Assembly: GCA_949318235.1 (NCBI GenBank)
Contig: OX439137.1
Span: 7,012,372-7,076,371, forward strand
Reading direction: 5' to 3'
Origin: Ecdyonurus torrentis
Taxonomy: Eukaryota; Arthropoda; Insecta; Ephemeroptera; Heptageniidae
DNA: 64,000 nucleotides
Both the position numbers and the translations under genes were made by a program. Within the stretch, counting starts at the first letter, position 1; each line of letters opens with the position of its first letter. This document shows positions 11,967-23,790 of this stretch, one piece after another. The notes under the pieces are model-generated. The model worked only from the letters and a program-made list of their open reading frames with translations, had not been told where the DNA came from and did no database searches.

Positions 11967-13240
11967 GGGAAAAAATTTGAAACGTTAAACGGATAATATT
12001 TATATATTTATTTATAAGTTTGTCGTTATAGGCTTTTGAAAACTACTTTTATATTTGTATATTTTTTTATTTATATATAATTACTAATTTTGTTTGTTAC
12101 TTTATTTGCTATTTTGTTTTGATGCACTGACTGGGTCAATAAAGTTCATTATTTCTTATAAATTCATGCAAATTTTATTATAAGGACACATAAAATTCTG
12201 CATTTTTTATCGTCTGCAATTGCTCTAACGTTGTAACGTTTGCAAGAGGTCGTGCATATTATAAGTTGTTGTTTGTTTTTTTTTGTTTTTTTTTTGTTTT
12301 TTGTTTTTTTTTAACCTACCACACTGGAAATCTTTTTTATTGCTAAAAGTTTTATAGTTTTTTTTTAACATATAAACCAAAAATACAATTTTGAAATTAA
12401 CAACTGTATACTTTCTTAAAAACAGTTTTTCAAATGTGTTATGTATAAAATTTACATTGTACAATACACACATTTGTGTATACGAATAACGAAGCAATAT
12501 TTGCATCGTGAAATAAATTTCTTTGAATAAAGAAATTATATAAAGATTTTCATACAACCATATTTATATTGCACATGTCAATTATTACAAATATACCATA
12601 CCTCAACTTTATTAGAATTTAATCGCATTTACATTCACTTCAAAAAAAAAAAAAAAAAAAAAATGATTCAAAGATATTTTTAATTATAATATATTAAATA
12701 AATCACAATTGAATTTTTTACTGAATATATAATTATTATTAAGAAAAAAAATTCAATAACTTTTTCTCATATAAATAAAATGAGTTCTGTAACTGTATAA
12801 GGAATAAAAATACAATTAATCATGCCAAAAAGAAATTATTATTCAATTTTATAAAATACAAAAGAAAAATTATTAATCCATTTATATTTTTCTCATAATT
12901 TTACTATAAAGAAAGAAAGTCGCATATTTTATAAATATAATAATAATATAAAAAAAATATTTACCATCAATCAAAAGAAAAAAAATAACAAACAACACGA
13001 TTTTTGTAATATTGAAAAACAGAATCAATAAAATATATTATAATAAAAATTAATTTTAAATTATATATTTTCCTTGCCAATATTATACAAAAAAATAAAC
13101 GGTGTTATATGTTATAGCTCTGTTTACATGCATACATATTATTAATTTATATTTATTATAATGGAGAATGCATATAATGACTATGTCAATAACGTTATTT
13201 TTAAATAATCAATTCATTTGTTTTATATAAAAAATCTGTC

Positions 13241-13277
<37 letters not shown>

Positions 13278-13366
13278 GTAACCACAAATATAGCAATAGA
13301 CATAGAATAGCATAGAAATCCTATGCTAAAAAAAATCATTGATATATCAATCTATATATATCTATA
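11967..13366. other. AT-rich intergenic sequence with poly(T)/poly(A) runs
   Basis: About 1.4 kb of very AT-rich sequence, with T-rich blocks interrupted by G at 12270-12310 and poly(A) at about 12643-12663 and 13247-13273. The 110-codon minus frame at 12225-12557 ends in a K/Q tract produced by the T-rich block and has no recognisable domain. Confidence 0.5.
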
Positions 13367-13672
13367 TAGGGTGGTTTCATTCATGTTAAAGTCGACGCCA
13401 TAAGTGAGTACTATAAATAACATGGGCCAATATAGGAAATTGACTCATTTTGCCAGTTTAAAAATACTTCGCAATATTTTTCAGAGCTTGGATCTGTTAA
13501 CAGGTTGAATTAGTGTCTCAAATATGCAAGAAAAATAATAATAACAAAAAATTAGCTAATTAAGTAAAGAAAATAGCCAAAAACTACGTTTGTCCTATGC
13601 TGAGCAATGTTATGCATTGCTCAAGAAGAGCATCGAAAAGCATTCAGAATGACGTCATGCGCACACACCCTA
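13367..13672 (-). mobile_element. TA-flanked family B, copy 2 (full length)
   Basis: Begins TAGGGTGGTTTCATTCATG and ends GACGTCATGCGCACACACCCTA, with TA on each side; length 306 bp. It is one of the best-preserved copies, with the others at 22649, 53170, 55328 and 61439. TIR is short (TAGGGTG), but both halves carry a GACGCCATA...TAACAT motif in opposite orientation, so the element is a degenerate palindrome. TA duplication suggests the Tc1/mariner-type range, which is inference only. No coding capacity. Confidence 0.75.
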
Positions 13673-14254
13673 TATTTTATGAAGATGGGACCTTCATACA
13701 TAAACAATATATAATATTATATATATATAATTATATATATATATATATAGAGGGTTTATAACCCTTCTTTAGCCTCACAAAATGAGGCAACACGTTTTAC
13801 AAATTCCATTTACTTAATATATTGTTTGCTCATGAATCCCAGAAATTGTCTATTTTACATCTTTCTATAACTCTCCAATTTGTAGGGCTGTGGATTAAGA
13901 TTGCATCATATGATTTATCAGTTTACGTACAGTAGCCTTCTATAAGGAAACCTTTTTTTTTTTTTAAAGGTACAGGTCACAGGTTAAATGGGAGGAGAGA
14001 CTTTGACAGGTTCATATCTCCGACCAGTCCAGGCAATATGAGTATAGTGGTCCATGCTTATAAGTTAGAGGTATAGGGACGGTTCATCAATCCAACTCTC
14101 ATCTCATTAACTCTATATATCAAACGTTATAGGATTCATCCTAAATGTGATGATTTTAGAACTCATTGAAAATATTTTACTTTCTTTTTTCTTATATAAA
14201 ATAATTTCTACAAATAATTTCTACAGTAAATTTATTTAGAGTGAACTCTAAAAT
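13673..14254. other. Spacer, no gene seen
   Basis: Contains a TA tract at about 13710-13750 and higher-complexity DNA at 13960-14110 with no partner elsewhere in the window and no open frame. Confidence 0.45.
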
Positions 14255-14650
14255 ATATAAACGTTGCAAAAGAGCTTGTACAGTAATTTTACTTAAAAAT
14301 CCATTTCTATTGGCTTATGGCCATTCAATGCAATCAGATGGAGATTTCAGTTGACGCAAAACTCTATCTAAATACATGTTATTCCTATATGCCAATATAA
14401 ATTGAATTTTTTAGTAAAATGACCGTTCACAGTTTTACAAATGTTTTAAGTTTGTAGAATTAACGATTTTGACGTCATTAACCGTTAAGAATCCAACGTT
14501 GAACTGTAAATGACGTCGAAAGCGTTAGGACGGCATTGAAATAAACGTCAATATTGATCGTTATAAACCTTCAATTTAAATACGCTTGTGACGTCACGTT
14601 TATTTCGTTAGAATTTCAACTTTTACAACCGTAAATTTTACAATACTTTA
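14255..14650. mobile_element. Family I element with nested family J insertion (14283-14437)
   Basis: The outer part resembles the intact family I element at 40552-40884: AACGTTGCAAAAGAGCTTGTAC, ATTAACGATTTTGACGTCAT and GCTTGTGACGTCACG. Between them sits a foldback whose ends are TTTTACTTAAAAATCCATTTC and a mirrored TTTTTTAGTAAAAT, with ATTGGCTTATGGCC inside; the same sequence occurs inverted at 61155-61290 (family J). I infer that J inserted into an older I copy. Confidence 0.5.
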
Positions 14651-15071
14651 TTGAAAAACGGGTGTAATAGAATGTTTTCAACGCTTATTGTTTAAAAAAT
14701 TTCTTATATTCTAAATAAAATTGTCATTTATTACATTCCTTCTCGTATAATATGATGAATGGAATAACTAAAAGAAAAAAAAAATGTTGTCATATAAAAA
14801 AATAAGTGACCATGTAAAAATAGTTCATATATAACATTATAGTTCATTATAGTAGTGGGTGTTTTAACGATAAAAAATAAAATGAAGGATTTTTTTTTTG
14901 ATACATTTTTTTTATATTATATATCTTAAGGCAAAAATACTTCAAATCGACGCTTCGTGGTCTCTCTCTATATAGAAGAAGTAAGCTGTGTATGTAATTA
15001 CTGTAATTTTTGCTACAATAATTTGCATACGGATACTCCAAAAAGTTTTTATATATCATAAACACAATATA

Positions 15072-15075
<4 letters not shown>

Positions 15076-15126
<51 letters not shown>
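15076..15126. repeat. (TA)n microsatellite
   Basis: A pure TA array of about 25 units. Confidence 0.95.
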
Positions 15127-15133
<7 letters not shown>

Positions 15134-15684
15134 AAACCCTTAAGGCTTTTTATAACAATCGCCCAATAATGTTCCTAAACTTAAAAATATCATATTATTA
15201 TTATATTTTAAATTATATAATAAGTACCTTTTTATAATTTATATAAATCATATTTTTGTGAAAAATTATTGTTTATATAATTAGAAGTTTGTATATATTT
15301 TTGCCAGTTGGTATTTCTTTTTTTTTTAATATATTTATATTTTTGTTATATATTTTTTTAATAATATATGTTTAATATTTTTCTTTTTGACGTTATTTAT
15401 TTCGCTGGAGTATTTATTTTTATTTATTCATATTGTTTTATTATTACTATATACATATATATATTTTTAATTTAATATGTATCTTGGAAGAATCGATATA
15501 AATGTATATAAGTAAAGCTTTCTTTTGTTTAGATATTTATTTAATTCTTAAAAAATGCATTAATAATTCAATTTCGTGCAATTATTTTTAACGTATCCCT
15601 CCATAACAGCTTTATTTCTAATTAATATTATATTGTTCCTGTACCCATATATGTCTCGTATTTTGATATAGCTTTTAACTACCC
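15127..15684. other. AT-rich spacer
   Basis: Extremely AT-rich sequence with short TA and poly(T) tracts. No gene was seen. Confidence 0.5.
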
Positions 15685-16045
15685 TTAAAGGCATAGAAAA
15701 CATGAAACAACATGTTCTTTTTAATCATTAAACACAAAATGGGATCTACAAAACTAATGATAATTTTTACCAGAATGTAAATGTGCATGACGTCACAAGA
15801 GAGCGTGAAAAAACTGTAAAGTGTGCAATTTGCGTGAATATTTCTGCGTTTATGACGTCAGAAACAGGCAAACATTTGTACGTAAATGTTGTTCGGGTTG
15901 CATACATCGAAATTTTCTGATCACTGCGTTACAGTTAGGTTTTGAGATTAATTAATATTATTTATGTAAGTCCCATCAAGTGTTTTGGGATATAAATGAT
16001 AATGTTTTCATGTTGACTATAATAATATTAAGGTCTTTAATTTAA
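15685..16045 (+). mobile_element. TTAA-associated MITE family E, copy 1
   Basis: Starts TTAAAGGCATAGAAAACATG and contains AATGGGATCTACAAAACT, TGACGTCACAAGAGAGCGTG, GACGTCAGAAACAGGC, ATTTTCTGATCACTGCG and CCCATCAAGTGTTTTGGG. It is co-linear with the inverted full copy at 27056-27394. The right boundary is approximate. Copies or fragments are also at 33114, 34381 and 37594. Confidence 0.65.
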
Positions 16046-16406
16046 CATTGGGAAGGAAGCTTTTTTTTGCATATATATCCTATAGAGTATAGTTCATCTT
16101 GTAATGGAAGTATTGGCAGCATTTTTATTTATGAAATCGAATGATATTTAAAAATAATGATAATAAAAAATCTTTACATTACAAAGTAAATTGGAAAATA
16201 AAATTTAAAAAAAAAAAAAAAAATGAGCCTCATAGTGAAATTTACAAAAACTTATAAGCAAATTTTATATGGAAAAAGACAAAAATTTTATCTGAAGATT
16301 TCTATATACTTAATTTTATTTATATATATATATATATATACGAATCTTAACATTTTTGTTACTATATTAATTTTTGTGCTGTAAATTAAATATTTTATGA
16401 TTAAAC
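16046..16406. other. AT-rich spacer
   Basis: AT-rich sequence with poly(A) near 16207-16223 and a short TA tract near 16320. Nothing else was seen. Confidence 0.5.
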
Positions 16407-17446
16407 ATTTCAATTAGAGTACTCTAGAAGGGGGGAGTATACGCGCACCCTTTGTTGGGGTTTTTTGATCACGAAAAATCGCGTAAGTAATGGGAAAAAT
16501 CGCGATTTTGAAACATCATAACTATTGAACAAAGGAAGTTACAGCATTGAAATTTTCACAGAACAAACTTCATTTTATGGCGATTTTATGTTTAAATTTT
16601 CAAAACCCTCAGTGTGCTATAAATTTAATTTATTTTAGCTTTAAAAATATCATATTTTGAAAATCAATACTCGACGCTCATTGGCTAATGCGCTCCAACA
16701 ATGAAAAATAAAAAGTAAACAAACTCAACGCTCTTGTGCTTGCTGTCCACTGTTTATAAATACACAACAAGTATACATACTTCGATTAAAAATGATAATC
16801 TCAAGTTTATGTATCTTAAATTATTGTTTTAGTGTTATAACTTGAAACAATGTTTCTATTATTCTTAATATCTGTAAAAGAAAAAAAAAATGAAATTATT
16901 TGATCAATATTTCATTAATAATTTAAAAGTTTATTATACATTATAATCAAAAAAATAATAATTTGTTAAATTTTTAACATTTGATTTTTAACAACTCGAC
17001 AAGTATTTATTAAAAATAGATTATTATTTCCTTTACTTTACATAATATACCATAGAAATGCAATTTTTTGCTATTTTGAGGAAACATTTTTATATACAGT
17101 CAACTATACGCATCAACTTAATAAAACTTGAGAGTTTGTTTTAATTTTTCTTTTAAAAGATACTATTCGTAAAATGCACTTATTGTGTAAGAAATATACT
17201 TAATAAATTGAATACATTATTAATTCTTTTATGTAAATTAAAATTTACTTTATAATTTCTATAGAAAAAGCCATTTTCAATAGAAAGTCTGGACTCTGGC
17301 ACAGTTTGGAAAGCTAAACTAAAGACTTTTGTTGTGTATACTAAATATTTAATTTTATTGCAATACAATACTTATTAATAAATGGTACTAATTCATTAAA
17401 CACATGAAAAGGAAATATTATACATGAAAGAAATAAATACATTATT

Positions 17447-20400
17447 TGATGGTAAAATAAGATGATAAGAAATGTAGTTTCTCCCAATATAACATGTTGA
17501 TTTTTATACCCCTGCAGTGAAGACTGGAGTTTTTGCAGAGAGATGTAGAATGTAGGCAAAATTAACTTTTCAGGGGTTCGGACCCGGACCCGAAACCTTC
17601 CAAAACCCGAGATTTTTGGCGGGTTTTTGGGACCCATTTGAAAAATACGGGTTCAAAAACCCGAGCCCTAATTTTCGTTGAGTTTGAAAATTTTTTGATT
17701 GAAATATTAAGAAATGTACATAAACATGAAAAAATATAAAGTAAATTTGTTTAGTATTAGATTTTTTTTTTTTTTTTTTTTGCCACAGAAACATATACAT
17801 GCATGCAACACAAATTTTAATTTGTTTAAATATCTGGAAAGATTTTTTATTTAAATTTTATTTTTTTAACTATGTGTAAGAGTAGGTTTTAGTCTAGTTA
17901 TCCAGATTTTTATGCAATTTCAATAAAACCTTCTTTCTAAACTTTCAGTACGTTAAAAAAAACTAAAAAAAATTTTTTTTTCAATTATATACCTCAAATT
18001 ATGTTAAAAACATTATGTTCCGAAAGAAGAAAAATTAATATACGCCTGAATTATAAAGCTTGTAGGAGCTGCATTTTTTTAAAATTAATAATGTTGCTGA
18101 CTTACAGCTTGTATGATGACTTTTTTTTATTATTATTATTTTATTAATATGAATATAATATACAGGCAATAATACTAAGTTTCTTATTTGGCTAATTGAC
18201 AAGATGTAGCAAATCAAAACATTGATTATTTATTATTATTATTTGCATTCTTTTTTAACTTGCTGCAATTTTTTAAATTCTATTTCAAAAAATTTTAATC
18301 TGCTCTTACTTATTGAACTTATAAAAAATTATTTAATTGATTAATTGAAAACCTGAACCCAGACCCGATGAAGATTTTTGAGGGGTCCGGACCCGGGTCC
18401 CGGACCCGAAAAAAAAATCACGGGTCCAGGACCCGGGTCTTCGGACCCGACAATTTTTTGACGGGTCCGAACCTCTGGAACTTTCTTCCTAATTATCTTT
18501 TTGAAAAACATATTAAAATATTTAGAGCCATATTCGACCGTCCATACTTTGGAAAAGTACTAGAGCTCTGAATAGACCGTGAACCCGCGCGTGGTCCAAA
18601 AGTAGAGTTCAATATAAAACTTTCAATATCTCCTTGAGTTTGAGCGCTATTTAGATGCGCTATTTTACCTCTAGATAAGCAAGATGTTTAACCTTTTTGT
18701 CATGCCTATGCGATTTTCAACCCTTAGGTTTTTTTACCCTTCAAGGGTTAAAGACCAAAAACACGATTTTCAATATTATAACCTTTGCTATATGCTTTTA
18801 TTTTTTATTTATTATTATTAATTTTTGTGAATTTCATTTCTGTGGTGTCTGAAAGTCATGTAGTACCTCCTATTAAAACAATATGAAAAGAAATCTTTAA
18901 AAACCATGCCAATAGAAAATAGGGCGTAAAAATGATAAGAAAAAGAAGAAGAAGAAAAAAAAAAAAAAAGTAAATAACACGGAAAAGCAAAGCTTACCCA
19001 AAATAAATATTTGGTGCTGAAATCTTATTGCCAGGACCTTTCTCATAGGGCACATTGCGTTTTAGCTCTATATGACCCCCTGGAGGGTGTTTGGGGTGGG
19101 GTTTTCCACCCTATTATGATTCTAAAAACTTAAGTAAAAGTATTCGTGTCAGATATCGCTCTAGGCAAAATCGACCCTGCTGAGCTCGAATCCGTTGTCA
19201 GATTTTTGGTAGATGCCACCCCTAAGGAGATAGGAGTGGGTTTTTATCCTCAAAAGAGGTAAATTTTTGGAAAATAAAGCAACATTGAATTGTAATAAAA
19301 TGCAATATTTTCGTTAATCTAATTGCATATTCCAGTACCTCTGGTATGGTTTTAACATGAATCCCATGCATTTCCAGTTTAAATCACTTTAAAGAGGGTA
19401 GCTGGGGTTGTTGTTTTTACCTTTTTTTATAAATTAGGTGATTGGTGAGATATCATTCTTAATTAAAGTAACCCAATCATTTAATTAAAAAAAATATAAT
19501 AAAATAAAGGTGAAAAATGCACCCTGCAACCGTCTTTAAAGTGATATAAACTGGAAATGCATAGGATTCATGTTAAAAACATACCAGAGGTACTGGAATA
19601 TGCAATTAGATTAACGAAAATATTGCATTTTATTACAATTTAATGTTGCTTTATTTTCCAAAAATTTCCCGGTTTTCAGAATAAAAACCCACCCCTATCG
19701 CCATAGGGGTGGCATCTACCAAAAATCTGACAACGGATTCGAGCTCAGCGGGGTCGATTTTGCCTAGAGCGATATCTGACACGAATACTTTTACTTAAGT
19801 TTTTAGAATCATAATAGGGTGGAAAACCCCACCCCAAACACCCTCCAGGGGGTCATATAGAGCTAAAACGCAATGTGCCCTATGAGAAAGGTCCTGGCAA
19901 TAAGATTTCAGCACCAAATATTTATTTTGGGTAAGCTTTGCTTTTCCGTGTTATTTACTTTTTTTTTTTTTTTTTCTTCTTCTTCTTTTTCTTATCATTT
20001 TTACGCCCTATTTTCTATTGGCATGGTTTTTAAAGATTTCTTTTCATATTGTTTTAATAGGAGGTACTACATGACTTTCAGACACCACAGAAATGAAATT
20101 CACAAAAATTAATAATAATAAATAAAAAATAAAAGCATATAGCAAAGGTTATAATATTGAAAATCGTGTTTTTGGTCTTTAACCCTTGAAGGGTAAAAAA
20201 ACCTAAGGGTTGAAAATCGCATAGGCATGACAAAAAGGTTAAACATCTTGCTTATCTAGAGGTAAAATAGCGCATCTAAATAGCGCTCAAGCTCAAGGAG
20301 ATATTCAAAGTTTTATATTGAACGCTACTTTTGGACTACGCGCGGGGTCACGGACTATTCCGAGCTCTAAAGTATAGTACTTTTTCAAAGTATGGACGGT

Positions 20401-20565
20401 CGATGGCTCTAAATATTTTAAGATGTATTTCAAAAGATAGTTACTAATTAGGTAAAAAGTTTATTTTGCATACATTCTACATCTCTCTGCACACTCCAGT
20501 CTTCACTTCAGGGGTATAAAGATCATATTGGGAGAAACCGCATTTATTAATCATCTTATATTGCC
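17447..20565. repeat. Giant inverted repeat inside the 5-kb hAT element
   Basis: The left arm (17447-19432) and right arm (19499-20565) are reverse complements over about 1.07 kb once the 907-bp insertion at 17571-18477 is removed. Paired landmarks: GTTTCTCCCAATAT / ATATTGGGAGAAAC, ACCGTCCATACTTTG / CAAAGTATGGACGGT, CCCTCCAGGGGGTCATATAG on the right against its complement near 19070, and CCAGTACCTCTGGTATG / CATACCAGAGGTACTGG. The loop is about 65 bp. Arms look highly similar by eye, with scattered substitutions. Frames of 60-80 codons inside have no recognisable domain. Confidence 0.85.
17563..18485. mobile_element. Nested hAT-like element, 907 bp (17571-18477)
   Basis: The ends CAGGGGTTCGGACCCG and CGGGTCCGAACCTCTG are inverted, and subterminal GGACCCG/CGGGTCC motifs recur several times. 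Flanking octamers TAACTTTT and GAACTTTC share the six central bases, as expected of an aged 8-bp duplication. The opposite arm of the surrounding hairpin lacks this sequence (near 20460, reverse complement AATAAACTTTTTACCTAATT), so it supplies the empty site. The element's own interior is AT-rich with no transposase. Frames crossing the G+C-rich ends are not genes. Confidence 0.8.
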
Positions 20566-21463
20566 ATGAAAATAGGGCGTAATTACATCATTCTATGCAA
20601 TAAATGAAGAAGAAAAAAAAAAAAAAAAGGTATACGAATGATGAAAAGTTATTGTAAATAAAAAATAAACATTAATTAAGTGCGGAGAAATAAGTAAAAA
20701 CACGTGCAACTTAATTAATTTTTGATCTATGTTTCGCGATCGAGCGTAGTTTCAAAAATCGACACTGCTGGTATAGAGATAAAAGATTAAATCTACTTTT
20801 ATGCTAATTATTTTTATGAAAAAAAAAGCGCAAATTTCATTACTCTAGCTGGACTAGGGAAAAGGTTAAAAAAACGAGATGTTTCGTGTATATTATGCCT
20901 ACTATATTTACGTAAAATCGATATACTGATGATGTTTTAATATCGATAAACAACCTAATTCCATATATTTATAAAGAAAACGTAATTTAATATCGCTTAA
21001 ATCAAATTTATGAACATTTATAGTAAATATAATAAAAATAAAACAATTTAAAAAAAATACTTGCCATTGTTATCACGATAATAGCTTCGTCAAAAATACA
21101 GCGTTTTCAAAAAAGCGTTCAAAATTGAGCACTAAATAACGGTATTTGCGAATTATTGCGACTTTTGAATTTATGTTATTTTTTTCGCCAAATAATAAAG
21201 TTTCATCTGTGAAAATTTCATAACTTGACAACGTTTAGGTACAATTTTATGAGTCTTCAAAATATCATTTTTTCCCATTACTTACGGTCATTTTCAGAAC
21301 CAAAAAACCCCCATTTAAATAACATTGACTGACAACAATGAAAATTTTGGGCACGTCAGCCAATCAGATTTGAATATTCTCGATTTCAACAACCAATAAA
21401 ATGGCTTTAAAAATTCTGCTGGATCGCGTATACTCCCCCCTTCTAGAGTACTCTAATTTCAAT

Positions 21464-22648
21464 ATAGATTTTTTGGCATATTGATTATACTGATGATAAT
21501 AGTTTAAAAATGATTATGCCTCTAATATGTATGTAGAATTTCAGTTCAAAAATATCTCTATGTTAAATATTTTACATAAATATTACAGTTACATATTTGA
21601 TTGTTAATCAGTATTTAAATATATTCCTATACAGTAATCTGCATCAATTTCTTTATCGATATACATTTTTATTACTATATAAAATTGGTGCTGTAAGAAA
21701 AAAAAAAGCTGTTGATTTTACCATAAAAAATGTTTAATATTATTATTTACCTTCAAACAAAAATAATAGCAGAGTAATTTTTTTATATAAGATACAATAC
21801 CGTCTATTGCAAGCAATTTTTTTTAAACTTAAAAAACTAAAGGTGATTATTATTTAAATTTTACTTTATTATTATATCGTGTAAAATAAAACATCTAAAA
21901 AAAATATTTGCAAATAATAAAAAAAAAATTGCAATATTATTATGTATATAAAAAAAGGTAAATAATAATAATTAAAATAAAAATGTGCGACTTAATAATA
22001 ATAAAATATACTAAATTTTTATCTATATAATATCTATAGATTTTTTTAAAAAGATATGTTAACAATTTAAAATATGTTAGAATTAAATTATATCCGACAG
22101 CTATATTTTATTTTAAGGATCCATCCATCTATAATATAATATACCTGAGTTTTTATAATATGTATATAAAAATATATGAATATTAAAATTATTAAGTTGA
22201 TTTTTTTTTGACAGATATATAGCGTTAAAGCTATATAATCTTTTAAATAAAATTTTTGTTATCATAGGTTATAATCGATCAATTTTAAATATAGACGTGG
22301 AACAGTATGGTTTGAGATTATAATATATTGCACTTTTTTTGAAGTGTCACTTTAAAAAATAAATTATATACTTTTAATTATTTATAAATGGTGTGAATTA
22401 ATTTGCATTTTTTTATATGTTATGTTGAAGGATTTTTTAAATTCCTAACATTTTAGTAAGAACCCTGAATTTTAATTATTTAAGTGAGAAGATGCACATT
22501 TCGCCTGAGGAAATTTATTTCAAAATTTAGATTGTATTTTTGTTTATTGATATGTTTAGGATTATAGCTAATAGTTTTGACCATCATGTGTGAAAGCAAT
22601 TACGTAATAATTAACAAAAGATGATAATTATAAAGATTATTATTATTA
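21464..22648. other. AT-rich intergenic sequence
   Basis: Dense A/T homopolymers and TAT/ATA repeats. No gene, RNA or repeat-family signal was recognised. Confidence 0.5.
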
Positions 22649-22951
22649 TAGGTTGTATGCGCATGACGTCATATTTAATGTGCTTGGAGGTCATACTGGA
22701 GTAGTGAATAACATTGCTCAGCATAGGAGAAACTTATAGTTTTTGTTTATTTTCTTTGGAAAATCAGTTAATTTTTTGTTATCATTATTTTTCTATACTT
22801 GAAAATCTTACTCATCCTATTGACAGCATCAATGCTCTCAAAAATATTACATAATGTTTTACTGGCAAAATGTGTTATTTTCCTATGCCACCCATGTTAT
22901 TGAGTGATCCAACATGGCGTTGACTTTAACATGAATGCATAATAGACCCTA
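22649..22951 (+). mobile_element. TA-flanked family B, copy 3 (full length)
   Basis: TAGGTTGTATGCGCATGACGTCAT at the left and ...GACTTTAACATGAATGCATAATAGACCCTA at the right, with TA on each side. Interior blocks (AACATTGCTCAGCATAGG, TTGACAGCATCAATGCTCTC, CCATGTTATTGAGTG) are in family order. Confidence 0.75.
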
Positions 22952-22964
22952 TAGGCTCGAGACA

Positions 22965-23125
22965 CTATACTGAGTGCGTGAAGTGTGAGATCACAACACG
23001 TTGCACGAAGCATGCTTACGCACAGTATTCGGGAGGTGCATGATTAATATAATTGCACCATCCAGCCTGCCTAGAGTTTCTACTGTTTCTCTAGGCATCA
23101 TGAACAATGCCGGGCTGTGTATTAG
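22965..23125 (+). repeat. SINE-like family A, copy 3 (5' part)
   Basis: Matches the 5' half of family A: GTGCGTGAAGTGTGAGATCA, CACAGTATTCGGGAGGTGC, CAGCCTGCCTAGA and GCCGGGCTGTGTA. It stops at about 23125, before the 3' half and poly(A), so it is 3'-truncated. It begins 13 bp after the family B copy. Confidence 0.6.
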
Positions 23126-23334
23126 ACAGTGGTTGCTTTACGAGCTCCATATAAATTAAATAAGTTACGAAACTGAAATATATATTGGCATATGTAAATA
23201 AGGAAAACAATAGTACAAATAATAACTTTTATTAAAATATTAAGCATACGTATTTGAAATGGTCAGATATATATAGAACCAACAACATTTCAAAATTTTC
23301 TTAAAAGTAAGCTAACAATAAGCAAGAGAAAAAA

Positions 23335-23790
23335 AGGTAATAATTATGCTATATAGCTTATTTTCAACAATACTTGTTCATTATTATATAACATAATTTC
23401 TGCTATACTGCATAATAAATATGCTACATTGCACCAATACTGTATATCATAATAATTTATGCTGTTCCAATTTGCTATAAAATTTTATGCTAGATATTTA
23501 TAAATAGACATAAATTACATAATTATAGTTCCTATAGTATCCTCTCCTTGTAATATAGTCTAGAAAACTATACCAATATATTACCTTACATGATCAAGAA
23601 TAAATACATAATATTTATGCTACGTCAATGCAGCAACATTTATGCATAACATCATAATTTATGCTATATTTTATATTATAGAGATTCTGTATCCCATATA
23701 GCATAATAGTTTAGAATTTTAAGATATTCAGCATAATTACTTATGTTATTACAACAACATTTGAGCTCAGTAATTATTCAATGTAGGATA
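23335..23790. repeat. Family M: TATGCTA/GCATAA-rich foldback, copy 1
   Basis: A stretch with many short palindromic words such as AATTATGCTA, GCATAAAT and TTTATGCTG, including AGCTTATTTTCAACA and GCAGCAACATTTATG that recur at 39735, 48000 and 49553. No sharp ends were found. Confidence 0.45.

Larger units (their letters stand above)
16407..21463. mobile_element. Large hAT-type element, 5,041 bp (16415-21455), with 8-bp TSD and internal giant hairpin
   Basis: A perfect 31-bp terminal inverted repeat starts TAGAGTACTCTAGAAGG and continues G-rich to AGTATACGCG (left 16415-16445; right 21425-21455). It is flanked by a perfect 8-bp direct duplication, ATTTCAAT (16407-16414 and 21456-21463). TAG termini with an 8-bp TSD fit the hAT superfamily. 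Subterminal regions share TAAGTAATGGGAAAAA-type sequence in inverted orientation, more diverged. No frame over 100 codons with transposase-like content is present, so it is non-autonomous despite its size. The interior contains a hairpin of about 3.1 kb and a nested hAT-like element, listed separately. A lone related terminus lies at 54502-54530. Confidence 0.85.

Noticed and set aside
19873..20112. 79-codon plus-strand frame in the large hairpin
   Set aside because: Lies in one arm of the palindrome, is F/S-rich through a poly(T) tract, and has no domain.
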